A DNA stretch of 64,000 nt from Ectobius pallidus (Eukaryota; Arthropoda; Insecta; Blattodea; Ectobiidae). The notes beneath the pieces were generated by a model that saw nothing but the letters and a program-made list of their open reading frames with translations, ran no database searches and had not been told where the DNA came from. Every line of letters begins with the position of its first letter. The first letter of the stretch is position 1. This document shows, piece after piece, positions 34,546 to 46,101 of this stretch. A program made the position numbers and the translations under genes. Where the stretch lies: contig CAXKWD010000003.1 of NCBI GenBank assembly GCA_964059195.1, positions 198,858,174-198,922,173 of the forward strand, read 5' to 3'.

Positions 34546-34870
34546 GAGGGCCGTCCATAAAGTAAATTTCCCTTGAGCCGTTTACATAAAAAAACATAGT
34601 TTCATGGTAATGTTTATTGCAACAGATATAGCAAGTGTTCAGCTATTTTTAAACATATTCGCCACCGGAATTGAGACATTTGCCATACATTGTGACCAAC
34701 GTTTGAATACCTGTGTCGTAGAAGTCTGCTGCCTGGGATTTGAACCATTATGTGGCAACCATGTCTGCCTCTTTGTCATTCTCTGTCATTTCTTGAGGTA
34801 TAGTAAAAGATGAAAATCCATTGGAGCGAGATCCGGGCTGTAGGGGAGATTGAATTTCGTAGAAGATTTG
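34546..34870 (-). mobile_element. Mariner 3' fragment
   Basis: The outer end is TACGAGGGCCGTCCATAAAG, a mariner-type terminus. Minus-strand frames read PYSPDLAPMDFH (about 34,855-34,815, the third catalytic Asp region) and, after frameshifts, a QTLVTMYGKCLNSGGEYV-like C-terminus (about 34,715-34,665). The remaining 5' two thirds are missing. Confidence 0.85.
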
Positions 34871-35028
34871 TTTAATGTAGGCCTATTATTTTAAAGTAAA
34901 GCTGAAGGACACTTTTTGTGTTATTAATGAAAGTACTCTCCAGTACTTACTTGAGTGCCACAGGACAAACAACTTCCAGTTAACATTAATTGTGCATAGT
35001 ATTTTGCAGTTCATGATTTTTATTCTAC

Positions 35029-35487
35029 TCTCTTTCGTAGTTTTACCTCTCCCTTGTAGGGACCTTTATGCGGCCCGCGCCGCCCGGGCCTTACCGGACC
35101 ATGGCCTGTCGGGAGAGGAATGGACTATGGATCACAACACATACATACATTTTTGACCAGACAAGGACGTGGAGGGCCTCCCCGCATGAGTGATCAGCCC
35201 AATGCCGGGCCACCTCCGAGACAACACGAACACATAGGACGAGACACACCATTCACACACACACACACTCACTCACTCCGAACACGGCGAGGATGGGATG
35301 AAGATGATAATGACGGCCAGATGATATCCGGGACCACAAGGGCCTAAAGTTACCTGACATTTGTCTCACAGGTGAGGGAAAACCCCGGAAAAAACCCCCA
35401 CCCAAGTAACTTGTCCCGACCAGGAATCGAACCCGGGTACCGCTGCGTGAGAGGAGCGAACGCATCCCTTGAGCCACAGCGAAGGAC
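35029..35487 (-). mobile_element. tRNA-derived SINE (family S1) with 12-bp target duplication
   Basis: The minus-strand head at 35,487 reads TGGCTCAAGGGATGCG (box A region) and GGGTTCGATTCC (box B), followed by 'tggtcgggacaagttacttg', a C/G-rich body and a (GT)n/(GAGT)n stretch. Identical TTTTTATTCTAC flanks lie at 35,017-35,028 and 35,488-35,499, the LINE-type target duplication. A second, head-truncated copy lies at 37,387-37,709. Open frames through it are incidental. Confidence 0.85.
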
Positions 35488-35640
35488 TTTTTATTCTACA
35501 TCATGCCTAAATCCAATATCCTTCCAAAACATAACCCTACCCCTTCCTGAAAAAACATGTTGCCCACCCTGCTCTTGAATTGCTGTCTCTTTATAGCTGT
35601 GGAAATATTGCCTTTCCAACAACGAAAGTGGCGCATCCCG

Positions 35641-36114
35641 CATGGGCATCGGCATGGAGGGGCAAGGGGGGGCAGATGCCCCCTGGAATGTCTTATGGCC
35701 TTATTAATTTATTGGTAGGCCTACTCTTTGTCTGTCAACCTGAATAATTTGTTCCAGGGAGAATAAAAAATATAAATACTTTATACTGAGTTTATCAAGT
35801 ATGCAATTCGTTGAATTCAGCTGGCGTTCAAAACTAGGGATCGACAAACTATGTCATTATTTATATACATATTTAGTTATTTGAAATTTATTTTCAATTT
35901 ATAATAATAAAATACTGAAACGTGCCTCATAACTTATTTGTATTTGGATTAACCTCATTGAGAATTTAACTCACAGTACAGTTGTTTAATTCACAATAGT
36001 AAATTAATTCTTAATATTATATACTACTGTATTGTTTAGCCTAATAAGTAAGAATCGTTGTGTTTGGAATTATGTTGAGTTTTCCCCTTACTAAAATTTC
36101 TGGCGACGCCCCTG
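35641..36114. mobile_element. hAT-type MITE with 8-bp target duplication
   Basis: The octamer GCATCCCG occurs at 35,633-35,640 and 36,115-36,122. The termini CATGGGCATCGGCA and (reverse complement) CAGGGGCGTCGCCA agree at 11 of 14 positions. The left subterminal part has a G-rich/C-rich hairpin (GGGGGGGCAGATGCCCCC). This fits the 'CAGGGGCG' class of hAT elements, as at 51,085. It is 474 bp with no coding. Confidence 0.82.
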
Positions 36115-36361
36115 GCATCCCGAACGGTCTAGATAGTTCTCAATCTGTTTTCCACTTTCAGGCAACATAAGTCACCACATAAATCATCCTGAACTTGGCC
36201 TGCGCATTACATATGAGCCCTTCTTACCTCTCCTGTCTCCATAGGCAGCAGTGATGCACCTAGCATAGGCCTAAGTGTCACCAATACCACCTTGACCTGT
36301 TTTTGTAATTCAGTGAAAATTATGATAATTTTAAAGGCTATTGCAATCATTCGCATGTTTG

Positions 36362-37014
36362 GTATTGGATAATAACGTTTGGCAATTCATCGGACCAATC
36401 ACGATCGTTCATCTTATAAAATGCTTGCTATTAATATGAGGAAGGTATTTTATCTGATAAAATGTACTGCTCGTTACTGGACTCGTAAGCATCAGTGTGC
36501 AATGATTAATACGTCGCATGTTGCCATAAAACAGCACGAAAACAGATTATTTTATACAACATAAACTTGTTTGGAAATTGAAACAATATAAATGTACGTC
36601 GATTAAAAACACAATTTCAATTCGGTGCAAGCCAGTTCATATGCTTTTATTCTGTTCTGCTGTTAGCTTACCTGAATTAATTTATGTCTTATATGCACGA
36701 GTGGTAGCACTGGTCACATGGTAACTCGAATCGTAGCACTAGACACAACAAGAACAGGGTAACCCGAATCGATTCATGGTTGGTTGATTCATAGTATGGC
36801 CTGATCTCGCAGCTGTTAGTTTTGTTTTTATATAACAAAGCACGGAAGTAGGCCTAATTATATTATTTGTATAATCCGTTACATTTTAATTCATGGAATA
36901 GTCTTAATAAATGTAACTCGAGATTACGAGTTTCATCAGATAATTTCGCTCCTACTGCGCCATCGCAAATCTATTGAAAAACTCGTCAACTCTCGTGGGA
37001 TTACCTATGATAAA
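36362..37014 (-). repeat. REPX repeat, copy 2 (short form)
   Basis: Reverse-complement match to 5,897-6,930 across both ends. It lacks the ~430-bp GC-richer interior of copy 1. Confidence 0.7.
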
Positions 37015-37043
37015 GCATTAGTTTTCCTCTATCGTTCATGTCG

Positions 37044-37150
37044 GTCCGGGTGGCGCAATCGGTATGGCGCTGAATTTCTGTGGAAAAGTTTGTGGGTTCG
37101 GTCCTGGCGCAGATCGAAGTCATTTATGCCTGCAGATTTACAGGTATGTA
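37044..37150 (+). repeat. tRNA-like SINE head (family S2)
   Basis: 'GGTGGCGCAATCGGTATGGC' (box A like) and 'GGGTTCGGTCCTGG' (box B like) are 40-50 bases apart. No tail or second copy was identified, so only the head is called. Confidence 0.5.
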
Positions 37151-37386
37151 AGTTAACTTTTGTCATTCCTAAATAACAGAAATACCATACACCATCTGTC
37201 GCTCGTTATAATGTCTGCCATATTCAGTACTGCATTTCGTAGATGTAAAGTTCTAAATTTAAACGATTAAACGTTACTGTGGAAACTGAATGGCATCTAC
37301 TTTGTTAAAAAATTACCTGGGAACGCCATTACCTAATATATACGGAAATGTGAAAATACAGATTAATTCGAAGAACTAATTAATTT

Positions 37387-37709
37387 TATTTACTTCTTCG
37401 TCTTCTTTCGCTGAGTTTTACTTCTCCCAGGTCAATGATGAGTGATCAGCCCAGTGCTGGTGCCACCTCTAAGACAACACGAACACATAGGACCATACAC
37501 ACCAGTCACACACACATACACACTCATTCCGAACAAGACGAGGATGAGATGGAGATGATAATGACGGCCAGATGGTATCCGGGGATACAAAGGATTAAAG
37601 TTACTCGATATTCGTCTCAAAAGGGAGGGAACCCCCCGGAAAACTCTTCACCTAGACAACTTGTTCCCATGATGAATCGAACCCGGGCCCGCTGCGTGAG
37701 AGGACCGAA
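37387..37709 (-). mobile_element. SINE family S1, copy 2 (head-truncated)
   Basis: Colinear with 35,029-35,487: 'agtgatcagcccagtgc', 'aacacgaacacataggac', 'gatgataatgacggccagat', 'aatcgaacccgggcccgctg', 'cgtgagagga'. The box A end is missing. Confidence 0.8.
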
Positions 37710-38211
37710 CGTGAAAATACAAATAATAATATACAGTTTACAATTACAGCTACAGTTTAAAAGTACGGTCTACATACGACGTGTAATACATTGTTTTATA
37801 AAATATTTACAGAATAATACATATTATTAAGGCATAATCTAATTTATAATATATTACAAACTTACATGTAGGTCTACTATAATAAATTATACTGAATGAA
37901 GTCTTTCTGGACGACAAAAAAATATGTACGAAATTCGTAGTCACGGAATGGGGTAGAACGAAATGTTTTGCAAACCTCATTTAGATAGAGAAAGTAACAT
38001 CCTTCAGTTTCGCTTAGGAATTTTTAATTTTCACTCAAAGAAACGGGTGAAACTAGAACGTGACCACAATAGCAGGAAGTGCAAGAGAGCAATATGGGAG
38101 TCGACATAACATTATATGTTATAATGTATTTATAATATATAGGGTAGATGGATTCAACAGAGGACAGAAGAAAGTAGTAAAAGGCATAGAAGAAAAAGTA
38201 AACAGAAGCAT

Positions 38212-39293
38212 TAGTCCCCTGTCAAATGTACAAAAAAAGGCTCCCGTGTGCTCCTTGATGATGCAAGTGTGGGAGTGGTCTCAATCTCTTCGTTTGACCT
38301 TGGAGAAACATAATTTCGATGGTGCCACTCTTGAAAATGGTGCGTTTGTATGGATGGGGCAAAAAACAAAATGGCTGCCATCGCAAACACGTTTTCCTAT
38401 TTATATCAGTAACCGTTGGGATTACAAAAAAAAGTTTGAAACATGAAATGTAGCTACATAAATTCTGCACAGAAAAGATTATTACATCTTTTATGTAGGA
38501 TCAACCGTTTTCTCATAAAAAGTACTTTTATATTTTTCAAGATTAAAAATGATTATGTCTGAGTATGAGGGTTTGGCAAGCGCATATTTACCTGCCTGAC
38601 ATTATTTACACGGCCACTGGATAGTTCTAACAATAATTAATATGTTAAACACTAATAAATTAAAAAATAACCCCTTTCCCTTATGTTGTGCCATAGGAAA
38701 CTGAAAGATGAAAAGTACTACTATAGTTTTAAACTTTAACGAAAATACTGCGGAAGAAATACAATGTTTGCAGATTTATAGGCCTATAGACAGAGTGGAT
38801 ACACTCCTACAATTACATTTTTAATTATAATCATCGTCACTTTCAATACAAATCTCACTTAGACCTAAATCTTCATCATCGTCCAGCTCGCACTCTCCCA
38901 TATTGTCACAACGGTTGGGAATACCTTCGCAAGTGCACATTTCAGTACACCGGAGTCAATTTGACTGACATGTAGCCTACATGGAGGAGAGCAACGCGTT
39001 TTGGAGCATGAGCAGCGACAAAGTTCCAAGATAAGCTCTGGTGCACAAGGGTTGGTACAAGCAACAGACTCGTATGCACTCCCTACTTTTTTCCATCCAA
39101 AATCTGAGGGCGGTGGGTTATTGGGATGCTTATTTAGGTCCTGATTCCATTCAAAACATTGAAGGTGAGCCCATAGCCATGCCAGATCCAGTGCAGATCT
39201 TGTTGGAGGAACATCTTGGCATTTTTTCTGTGTAAACAACAACCATCGCACAGGACCTAATATGTCGGTCAGTGTAGTTTTGGGGATATAAAG
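38212..39293 (-). repeat. Palindrome P2, left arm (~1.08 kb)
   Basis: Reverse complement of 39,925-40,995. The outer end is TAGTCCCCTGTCAAATGTAC. On the minus strand (39,305-38,821) it encodes the C-terminal part of the P2 protein: TLTDILGPVRWLLFTQKKCQ ... DFGWKKVGSAYESV ... CRCSCSKTRC. After a shift it ends in an acidic tail, with stop at 38,821-38,823. The arm is an inverted duplicate of the gene's own 3' end. Confidence 0.92.
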
Positions 39294-39380
39294 TACAAAG
39301 TTCAAACCTTTTGTTTTTGGTCACGCCAAATTGCCGAATCTCTCACGTCGCTTTCTTCAATGACTTATCTTTGTAAAAGT

Positions 39381-39446
39381 AAAAACTACATTAACCTCAC
39401 TGTAATTGCTGAATTCAGTAATTACAGTGAGGTCCATGTAGTTTTT
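39381..39446. repeat. Short perfect-type hairpin in the P2 centre
   Basis: 27-base arms (AAAAACTACATTAACCTCAC... / ...GTGAGGTCCATGTAGTTTTT) with a ~12-nt loop. They lie between the P2 arms, just upstream of the surviving coding frame. Confidence 0.85.
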
Positions 39447-39479
39447 GTACTCAGTTTTTACTCAGTTGGAGGGACAAAG

Positions 39480-40396
39480 CAGCTTCATCACATGGCGATG
39501 ATATATCCAGTCTTGCAAGTACGCAGGAGGAGGCCAACACAAAGATCATATTACATGCATCTTATTTAGCACAGAAAGGAATTAAAACTACTCATGTGTT
39601 CTCCCCCGATATGGATGACCTGATTTTAGCACTAAGATGATATCCTCAGCTTTCGAAAGATTTTGCATTTTTCTTCGGCTAAGGTTCGTTCAGCTAAGTT
39701 CAATTTACAGAGCACTTGGACCTCTGAATGCCTCTGCACTCCCTGGATTACACGCAATTTTAGGAGCTGATGTAACAGGATCATTTGCTGGCAAAGGTAA
39801 AATAAAGTGGTGGAAGGCTTTTAATTCCGCAAGTGATACGCCGCTAGAAGCCTTGGCTAAATTGGGGACTACACATTCACTCACTGAAGATGTCAGGACT
39901 ACCTTGGAAGCGTTCATTTGCAGCTTTATATCCCCAAAACAACACTGACCGACATATTAGGTCCTGTGCGATGGTTGTTGTTTACACAGAAAAAATGCCA
40001 AGATGTTCCTCCAACAAGATCTGCACTGGATCTGGCATGGCTATGGGCTCACCTTCAATGGTTTGAATGGAATCAGGACCTAAATAAGCATCCCAATAAC
40101 CCACCGCCCTCAGATTTTGGATGGAAAAAAGTAGGGAGTGCATACGAGTCTGTTGCTTGTACCAACCCTTGTGCACCAGAGCTTATCTTGGAACTTTGTC
40201 GCTGCTCATGCTCCAAAACGCGTTGCTCTCCTCCATGTAGGCTACATGTCAGTCAAATTGACTCCGGTGTACTGAAATGTGCACTTGCGAAGGTAACCCC
40301 AACCGTTGTGACAATATTGGCGAGTGCGAGCTGGACGATGATGAAGATTTAGGTCTAAGTGAGATTTGTATTGAAAGTGACGATGATTATAATTAA
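39480..40396 (+). pseudogene. Uncharacterised transposon-borne protein, C-terminal half (P2)
   Basis: In order on the plus strand: SLASTQEEANTKIILHA (about 39,505-39,556), VFSPDMDDLILALR (about 39,599-39,640, then a stop), and SSIYRALGPLNASALPGLHA then ILGADVTGSFAGKGKIKWWK (39,690-39,810). Next comes LEALAKLGTTHSLTEDVRTT, then a frameshift at ~39,920 into TLTDILGPVRWLLFTQKKCQ, DFGWKKVGSAYESV and CRCSCSKTRCSPPC. A final shift leads to CTEMCTCEGNPNRCDN and a DDDEDLGL acidic end, with stop at 40,394-40,396. The region order equals that seen in P1. I read the Cys-rich tail as a CXC-like zinc-binding module. Function unknown. Transposon-borne because of copy number, termini and decay. Confidence 0.7.
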
Positions 40397-40995
40397 AAAT
40401 GTAATTGTATGAGTCTATCCACTCTGTCTATATGCCTATAAATCTGCAAACATTGTATTTCTTCCACAGTATTTTCGTTAAAGTTTAAAACTATAGTAGT
40501 ACTTTTTATCTTTCAGTTTCCTACGGCACAACATAAGGGAAAGGGGGTATTTTTTAATTTATTAGTGTTTAACATATTAATTATTGTTATAAGTATCCAG
40601 TGGCCGTGTAAATAATGTAAAGCATGTAAATATGCGAATGCAAAAGCCTCATACTGAGACATAATCATTTTTAATTTTGAAAAATATAAAAGTACTTTTT
40701 ATGAGAAAACGGTTGATCCTACATAAAAGTTGTAATAATCTTTTCTGTGCAGAATCTATGTAGCTACATTTCATGTTTCAAACTTTTATTTGTAATCCCA
40801 ACGGTTACTGATATAAATAGGAAAACGTGTTTGCGATGGCGGCCATTTTGTTTTTTGCCCCCACCATTCAAACGCACCATTTTCAAGAGTGGCACCATCG
40901 AAATTATGTTTCTCCAAGGTCAAACGAAGAGATTGAGACTACTCCCACACTTGCATCATCAAGGAGCACACGGATGTACATTTGACAGGGGACTA
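39925..40995 (+). repeat. Palindrome P2, right arm (~1.07 kb)
   Basis: Reverse complement of 38,212-39,293, ending TACATTTGACAGGGGACTA. It contains the natural 3' end of the P2 gene (stop 40,396), then ~600 bp of 3' non-coding sequence. Coding of both arms points outward. Confidence 0.92.
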
Positions 40996-41888
40996 CATGC
41001 TTTCATGGTGAATTGGAATGATCTCATGGCATTACCGGTCGTTGAAGGTATCAAGTCAAATCCAATTAAATCAACTCTTAGTGACAGAATTGAAATCAAA
41101 TCAATCAGGAATTGCAAAACAACCTGAAGGATCTATCCATTCAGTGACTATTATCAGTTCAGTCAAACCTCTGTATAACGAAGATCGATCTAACGATAGG
41201 CCTAAACCCGCATATAGCAATATTTTCGTTTGGTCCCGGCGAATTTCCTATCTTAATGTTAAATGTAACTCACTATAAAGATGAAGCTATTTTAGAAACC
41301 CCCTTTTAAAACGATATTTGAAGGATGAATTGTTACCGCAAACCTGTAGCTTAGTCCTATGGATGGTAGCTACCACCAATATTGTTTTCTGGATGCCTGA
41401 TATCTGTTACATTTTCCAGAAATTCCAGACAAGAAAGGTTAATGAGAGGTGGAAAATAGGATCACTGAGGCTAAAATCATCCCTTATGTGTGCAAAAACA
41501 TACTGTGAGTTAGGTTGTTACTTCAACATGTACATAATGAGCAACTGTTTTAGTTTTTCCTTAGCTATGTGGTGAATTTCTTTGTCTTTATCTTCTCTCT
41601 TCCCACCATCTACGAGTTTGAAATTTCTGACACATGGCTAGGCTCAAAGCGTCCCAAGATCCGTGATGTTAAACCAGTCTGAATAGTAATTTTTAGTGCG
41701 CGGGTGTAAACTAGCTAAACAATTCAACGGAAGTCAGTAAGTTAAGTAACAAAATTAATGTTCTACTTTTTCTCATGACCGTTCCATGAATTATCCTGTA
41801 GGCCTAGATTAGACAGTTTTCTGCATGCAGTCTAATAAGTGGTAAATTACAACCCCTCAATATAACAATAACCTCCATATAACAATAC

Positions 41889-42731
41889 TAGCTTAAAAGA
41901 CCCGGCGTCGCCAGGGTTTTTTATTTTGTAATTGGAAATTAACTTATAAGGACTTTCGATTTTTAAATAATTCTAGGTCCTTATGTAGGTATTTATAATC
42001 AGAAATAGGAAGAACGACTTATTACACTAAAACTGTTCCCTCATAAAACGCTTGATATAGTTTTTATGGCTCATAGAGGATGTAGAATTCTGCATCGCAT
42101 CGCTTGTACACAGCAAGCCTGGTAAGGGTTCAAATAAGAAGAAACAGAAATTCCTGTTACATAAAATTGTAATACCGAGGCGGAAAATTTTATTTCCCCC
42201 TCTCATGTTACCATAAAACTGTTTTGGGGATGAAATTAAACAGAAAGCAATATCACTTTCATACTTCTCTCTCCAAAAACCTGCGATATAATAATATACC
42301 ATATTACCATACCTCGTATTGTTTTCTCTATGTCCAGGGTAGAGAAAAGTTATGTGACTGCATTATTTTCGTGGATTACATTCTTTAATATTTATTTATA
42401 ACATAAATTATAAATTGATATCTTCTCTTATTTGTCAAACTTGCATTTATTTTTTTGTTTTTTCCAAAGCCATCTGATACCATTAGCAACAATATGTTCT
42501 GTGATTTGGGTTTCATAATTCTGTGTAAAAAGGTATTAAGTATTCTCAAAAACATTTAATTTTTGGCATTTAAAATAAAAATTTTGTAAATTCCTTTCTT
42601 AGTGAGCACCTACATTATGAAAAGAAGGTACTGTCAAAATTCCAAGTCTCTACCTGTTATAGTTTAGGCTCTACGTTGATTCCTGTCTGTCAGTCAGTCA
42701 GTCAGTTAGGACAAAGCCTTTTATCTGTATA
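41889..42731 (+). repeat. REP1 element, copy B
   Basis: Starts TAGCTTAAAAGACCCGGCGT and ends CAGTCAGTTAGGACAAAGCC plus 'ttttatctgtata'. It joins copy C directly, head to tail. Confidence 0.85.
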
Positions 42732-43593
42732 TAGCTTAAAAGACCCGGCGTCGCCCGGGTTTTGTATTTTGTAATTGGAAATTAGCTTATGAAGGATTTT
42801 CAATTTTAAATTCTAGGTCCTTATATAGGCATTTATAATTTGAAATAGGAAGAACGACTTATTACACTCAAACTATTCCCTCAGATAACGCTTGATATAG
42901 TGTTTTATGGCTCATAGAGGATCTAGAATGTTGCATCCCATCGCTTGTACAGTGCACAGCAAGCCTGGTAGAGGTTTAAATAAGAAGAAACAGAAATTCC
43001 TGTAACATAAAATTGTAATATCGAGGCGGGAAATTTCCCACTCTTATGTTACCATAAAGCATTATCACTTTCATACTTTTCTCTCCAAAAACCTGCGATA
43101 TAATATAATAATATACACATTACCATACCTCGTTTGTTTTCTCTTTGTCCAGGGTAGAGAAAGTTACGTGATTCCATTATTTTAGTGGATTTCATTCTGT
43201 AATATTTATTTATGACATGAATTATTTTGATAACTTCTCTTATTTGTCAAAAGTGCATTTCAATTGTTTTTTCCAAGCCCACCTGATACCATTTGGCAAC
43301 AATATATTCTGTGATTTGGAATTGATAATTCTATGTAAAAAGGGATTAAGTATTTTCAAAAACATTTAATTTTTGGCATTTAGAATCAGAATTTTTCAAA
43401 ATCCTTTCTTAGTGAGCACCTACATTATGAAACGAAGGTACTGTCAAGATTCCAAGTCTCTACCTGTTATAGTTTAGGCTGTACGTTGATTCCTGTCATT
43501 CAGTCAGTCAGTCATTCATTCAGTCAGGTAGTCAGTCAGTCATTCATTCAGTCAGTCAGGACAAAGCCTTTTATATATATAGAGATAGAGATA
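42732..43593 (+). repeat. REP1 element, copy C
   Basis: Starts TAGCTTAAAAGACCCGGCGT immediately at the end of copy B. It ends in an expanded (CAGT/CATT)n run, then 'gacaaagccttttatatata'. It is closer to copies A and D than to B over the 3' third. Confidence 0.85.
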
Positions 43594-43847
43594 ATCTGCT
43601 AGGGCCCACAAATATCGTTATACGGAGGTTTGACTACATTACACGAGGGATGGAGCATAAGTCATGGCAACTATTTCTTTTCTCAAAGTAAGGACCATTC
43701 GATGTTGTATGCGACTAGAGAGTGTGTATCTCTAGTAAATCGAAACATCATTTGGTAGCATTGTGATGTACGATTATAAAATAGGAGCAATGGTAATTTA
43801 GTTAAAATCTTCTAGAGAAATTCCATACTAGTTGTAATATATCCATA

Positions 43848-44230
43848 CTAGTCTCTTTAATACAAAGCCACATGGCTGACTGACTGACTGACTGACTGAC
43901 TCACTCACTCACTCACTCACTCACTCACTCACTCACTCACTCACATTAATGTTTGCCCACTTCCACATGAGCTAGAAACTTAGGCCTAAAATTTGGTACA
44001 CATATAGCTTTTAGGCTGTAAACCACAGGAAAATCCCAAAAAGATTGTTTTTATTTTTAGCCCTGAAAACTCCCGAAAAAGGGCTTGGTTTCCATTGCAA
44101 CGGTATTATCAAACAGTGTTCACATAGGGCTCTGAAAGGTAAGAAATAATTATTTCCGTAAACTAATGGGGTGGTCGAGAATGTAACTCTTGGACTCGCA
44201 TTCTGGAGGTCCCAGGTTCATAATTAATTC
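43848..44230 (-). repeat. REP2 element, copy 2
   Basis: Reverse-complement match to 12,061-12,415, including the (GACT)n/(CACT)n run at 43,872-43,944 and the 'gaacactgtttgataatacc' block. Confidence 0.7.
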
Positions 44231-44644
44231 AATCCAATTAAAATGTTTTGTCTAGAAATAATAAAAATTTTCTTCTATATGTTAATTTTTCAGGTTCATT
44301 GTAGCAAAAAGGTAATAGCCAATACAGCAGACTAAATGCACGCAGTCTATCTTTCATAGATCTTTTAAAAAACCTTTCCCGAGAACCTCAACGGCGGAGC
44401 CCCCAATGAGCGAAGGGAGTTGTAATATATTTTGGTATATGGTATGCATAGTGTATTATGTATCTTGCCTCGGAATGAGGCTGAGACAACTGAATGCGCA
44501 GTGCTGCAATAGCCTACAGTCTACTCTTAACATCAGATTTCTTACTTTCGTACCCCTTTAAAGTCGTATTTTAATACTTTAAAACAATTATTAATCAAAC
44601 TGCGTGCGGAAAGCGGATAAAATACTTGATTTATTTATTTTTTG

Positions 44645-44965
44645 TCCGCCGGCGTGGTCTTGTGGTTAGCGTCGCTGACTACAGATCCGTCGGCCCGGGT
44701 TCGATTCCCGGTACCTCCTCGGATTTTTCTGAGGTAGGGAGGTCTGGTAGGGGTGCACTCAGCCTCGTGATTCAAAATTGAGGAGCTACTTGATAGAGAA
44801 GTAGCGGCTCTGGTCAAGAAAACCACCATTAACGGCCGTGGGTGTCGGCATGCTGACCACATGCCCCCCAATCCTGCCATCTGCCTACGGGAGATGACGC
44901 AGCGGTCGGGTGGTAGGCCAAGTCCCTCCAGGGATGTAGCGCCACGGAGTTTAGTTTTATTTATT
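44645..44965 (+). mobile_element. tRNA-derived SINE (family S3)
   Basis: The head has GGCGTGGTCTTGTGGTTAGC (box A region) and GGGTTCGATTCCCGG (box B), ~35 bases apart. The body includes 'gaggagctacttgatagag', 'aatcctgccatctgcctac', 'gatgacgcagcggtc' and 'gatgtagcgccacggagttt', then an (ATTT)n tail. A second copy, interrupted by another SINE, is at 51,460-52,312. The minus-strand frame 44,880-44,635 is incidental. Confidence 0.88.
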
Positions 44966-45860
44966 TTTTATTTTTTTATTTATTTATTTATTTTTTAAAT
45001 TTATTTACTCTTTTAAATTATTACAGAAAGAGTTACATAAGTTACCCCAAAGGAGCAAAGCTCGTGTTTGGGGTTAGTTCCTTTTAAATTACATTCAGTT
45101 AAAAATAAAAATAAAATACAAATACAAAATACAAATAACATGTAATGAATACAGGTACAATACAATCAATTTAAACTAAAATACAATAAAATATAGTGAT
45201 ACTAGTACCATTCAGAATAAGGAAGGAAGAGCATATAAATCATTACAAAGGGGAAAGTGTGAAATGTGGTTAATATTAATGTGTCTTATATTAATTTTTT
45301 AATTCTGGATTTGAAAATGAAATCCTTGTACATGGCTAATTCAGGGTGAAGTTTCATTATCGAGTTGTATAGACGTGGACCTGAGTTCGAACTGTGTAAT
45401 AGCCCTGCCGATGTGAAACATTTAGGTTCAATTAGAGTAGGTATTTGATTGCGTCTTGTAGTGTAATCATGAGGATGCTTTTGATATTTTTTCGATTTTT
45501 ATGGTAGAAATTCAATATCGTGTGTTTATATATTTGCTCAATATTTAATACTTTAAATTCGTTATATATCCGGTTAGTGGGATAATCAATTCGTTTATTC
45601 AGGCATATTGATGGTTCCTTTATTTGTATAAGAAAATGCTCGCACTTCCTATATGTCTTTCTATAGCTGTGATTTGGCATGCATTGCTTTGGCACGAATC
45701 TTGCAAGTACATCTACGTATTTGTCGAGTTGCAAATGGTAAACATTTGGAATTGCATCGTCCGAACTGCGTTGTTGGCTATAAATGCATGCACTCCATAT
45801 AGTCTGGTTTGCTTAAAACTAATTTTCATCCTGTCCAAGTTATTTTCTCGGCTTCTAACT
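44966..45860 (-). pseudogene. CR1/Jockey-type LINE C-terminal part
   Basis: Minus strand 45,734-45,432 is open for 100 codons. It sits where LINE proteins carry the segment between QK..IR and the LFN.LP end. Beyond it (about 45,400-45,290) frames read TQVHVYTTR and KDFIFKSRIKK-like text, the C-terminal tail. The 3' side is an (AAATAAAT)-rich tail adjoining the SINE tail at ~44,965-45,010. No palm domain. Confidence 0.6.
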
Positions 45861-46101
45861 TGGGGTTATCATTGTCCCCAAACTGTTGTGAAATTTCCCA
45901 CCCTCTCCGTTGACTTTTATCCATTTTATCATCGACCTAAAAATAGTTTAAAAATGAGCTATAAAATTACTTCAAAAATGCAAAAAACTTACAAAAGTGG
46001 CCCAAAAATTTGTATGAAAATGCTAGTTTATTCATCAGATTTGTGCCTATTCTACATCCATGTTGTTGACCCAATTATAGGCTTGTAATTAGTTATTTGG
46101 T

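Larger units (their letters stand above)
41161..43634. mobile_element. pogo/Tigger-like relic enclosing two REP1 copies
   Basis: The left end AGTCAAACCTCTGTATAACG and right end (reverse complement) AGTCAAACCTCCGTATAACG are inverted repeats with a Tigger-style 'TATAACGA' core. Subterminal 'ttttcgtttggtcccggcga' fits the same type. Further 'cctccatataacaata' text lies at 41,872-41,888. A flanking TA pair is not preserved. The interior frame 41,318-41,575 has no transposase motif. Confidence 0.6.

Noticed and set aside
35120..35347. Frames through the SINE at 35 kb
   Set aside because: The frame crosses CA-repeat and SINE body. The second copy at 37.4 kb keeps a different frame.
38222..38470. 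82-codon frame at the outer P2 arm as a gene
   Set aside because: It lies in the non-coding 3' part of the element. The mirror copy at 40,747-41,127 differs by frameshift and runs beyond the element, so it is not conserved as protein.
43872..43944. CRISPR-like array of short repeats
   Set aside because: It is an uninterrupted GACT/CACT microsatellite without spacers, in a eukaryotic repeat element.
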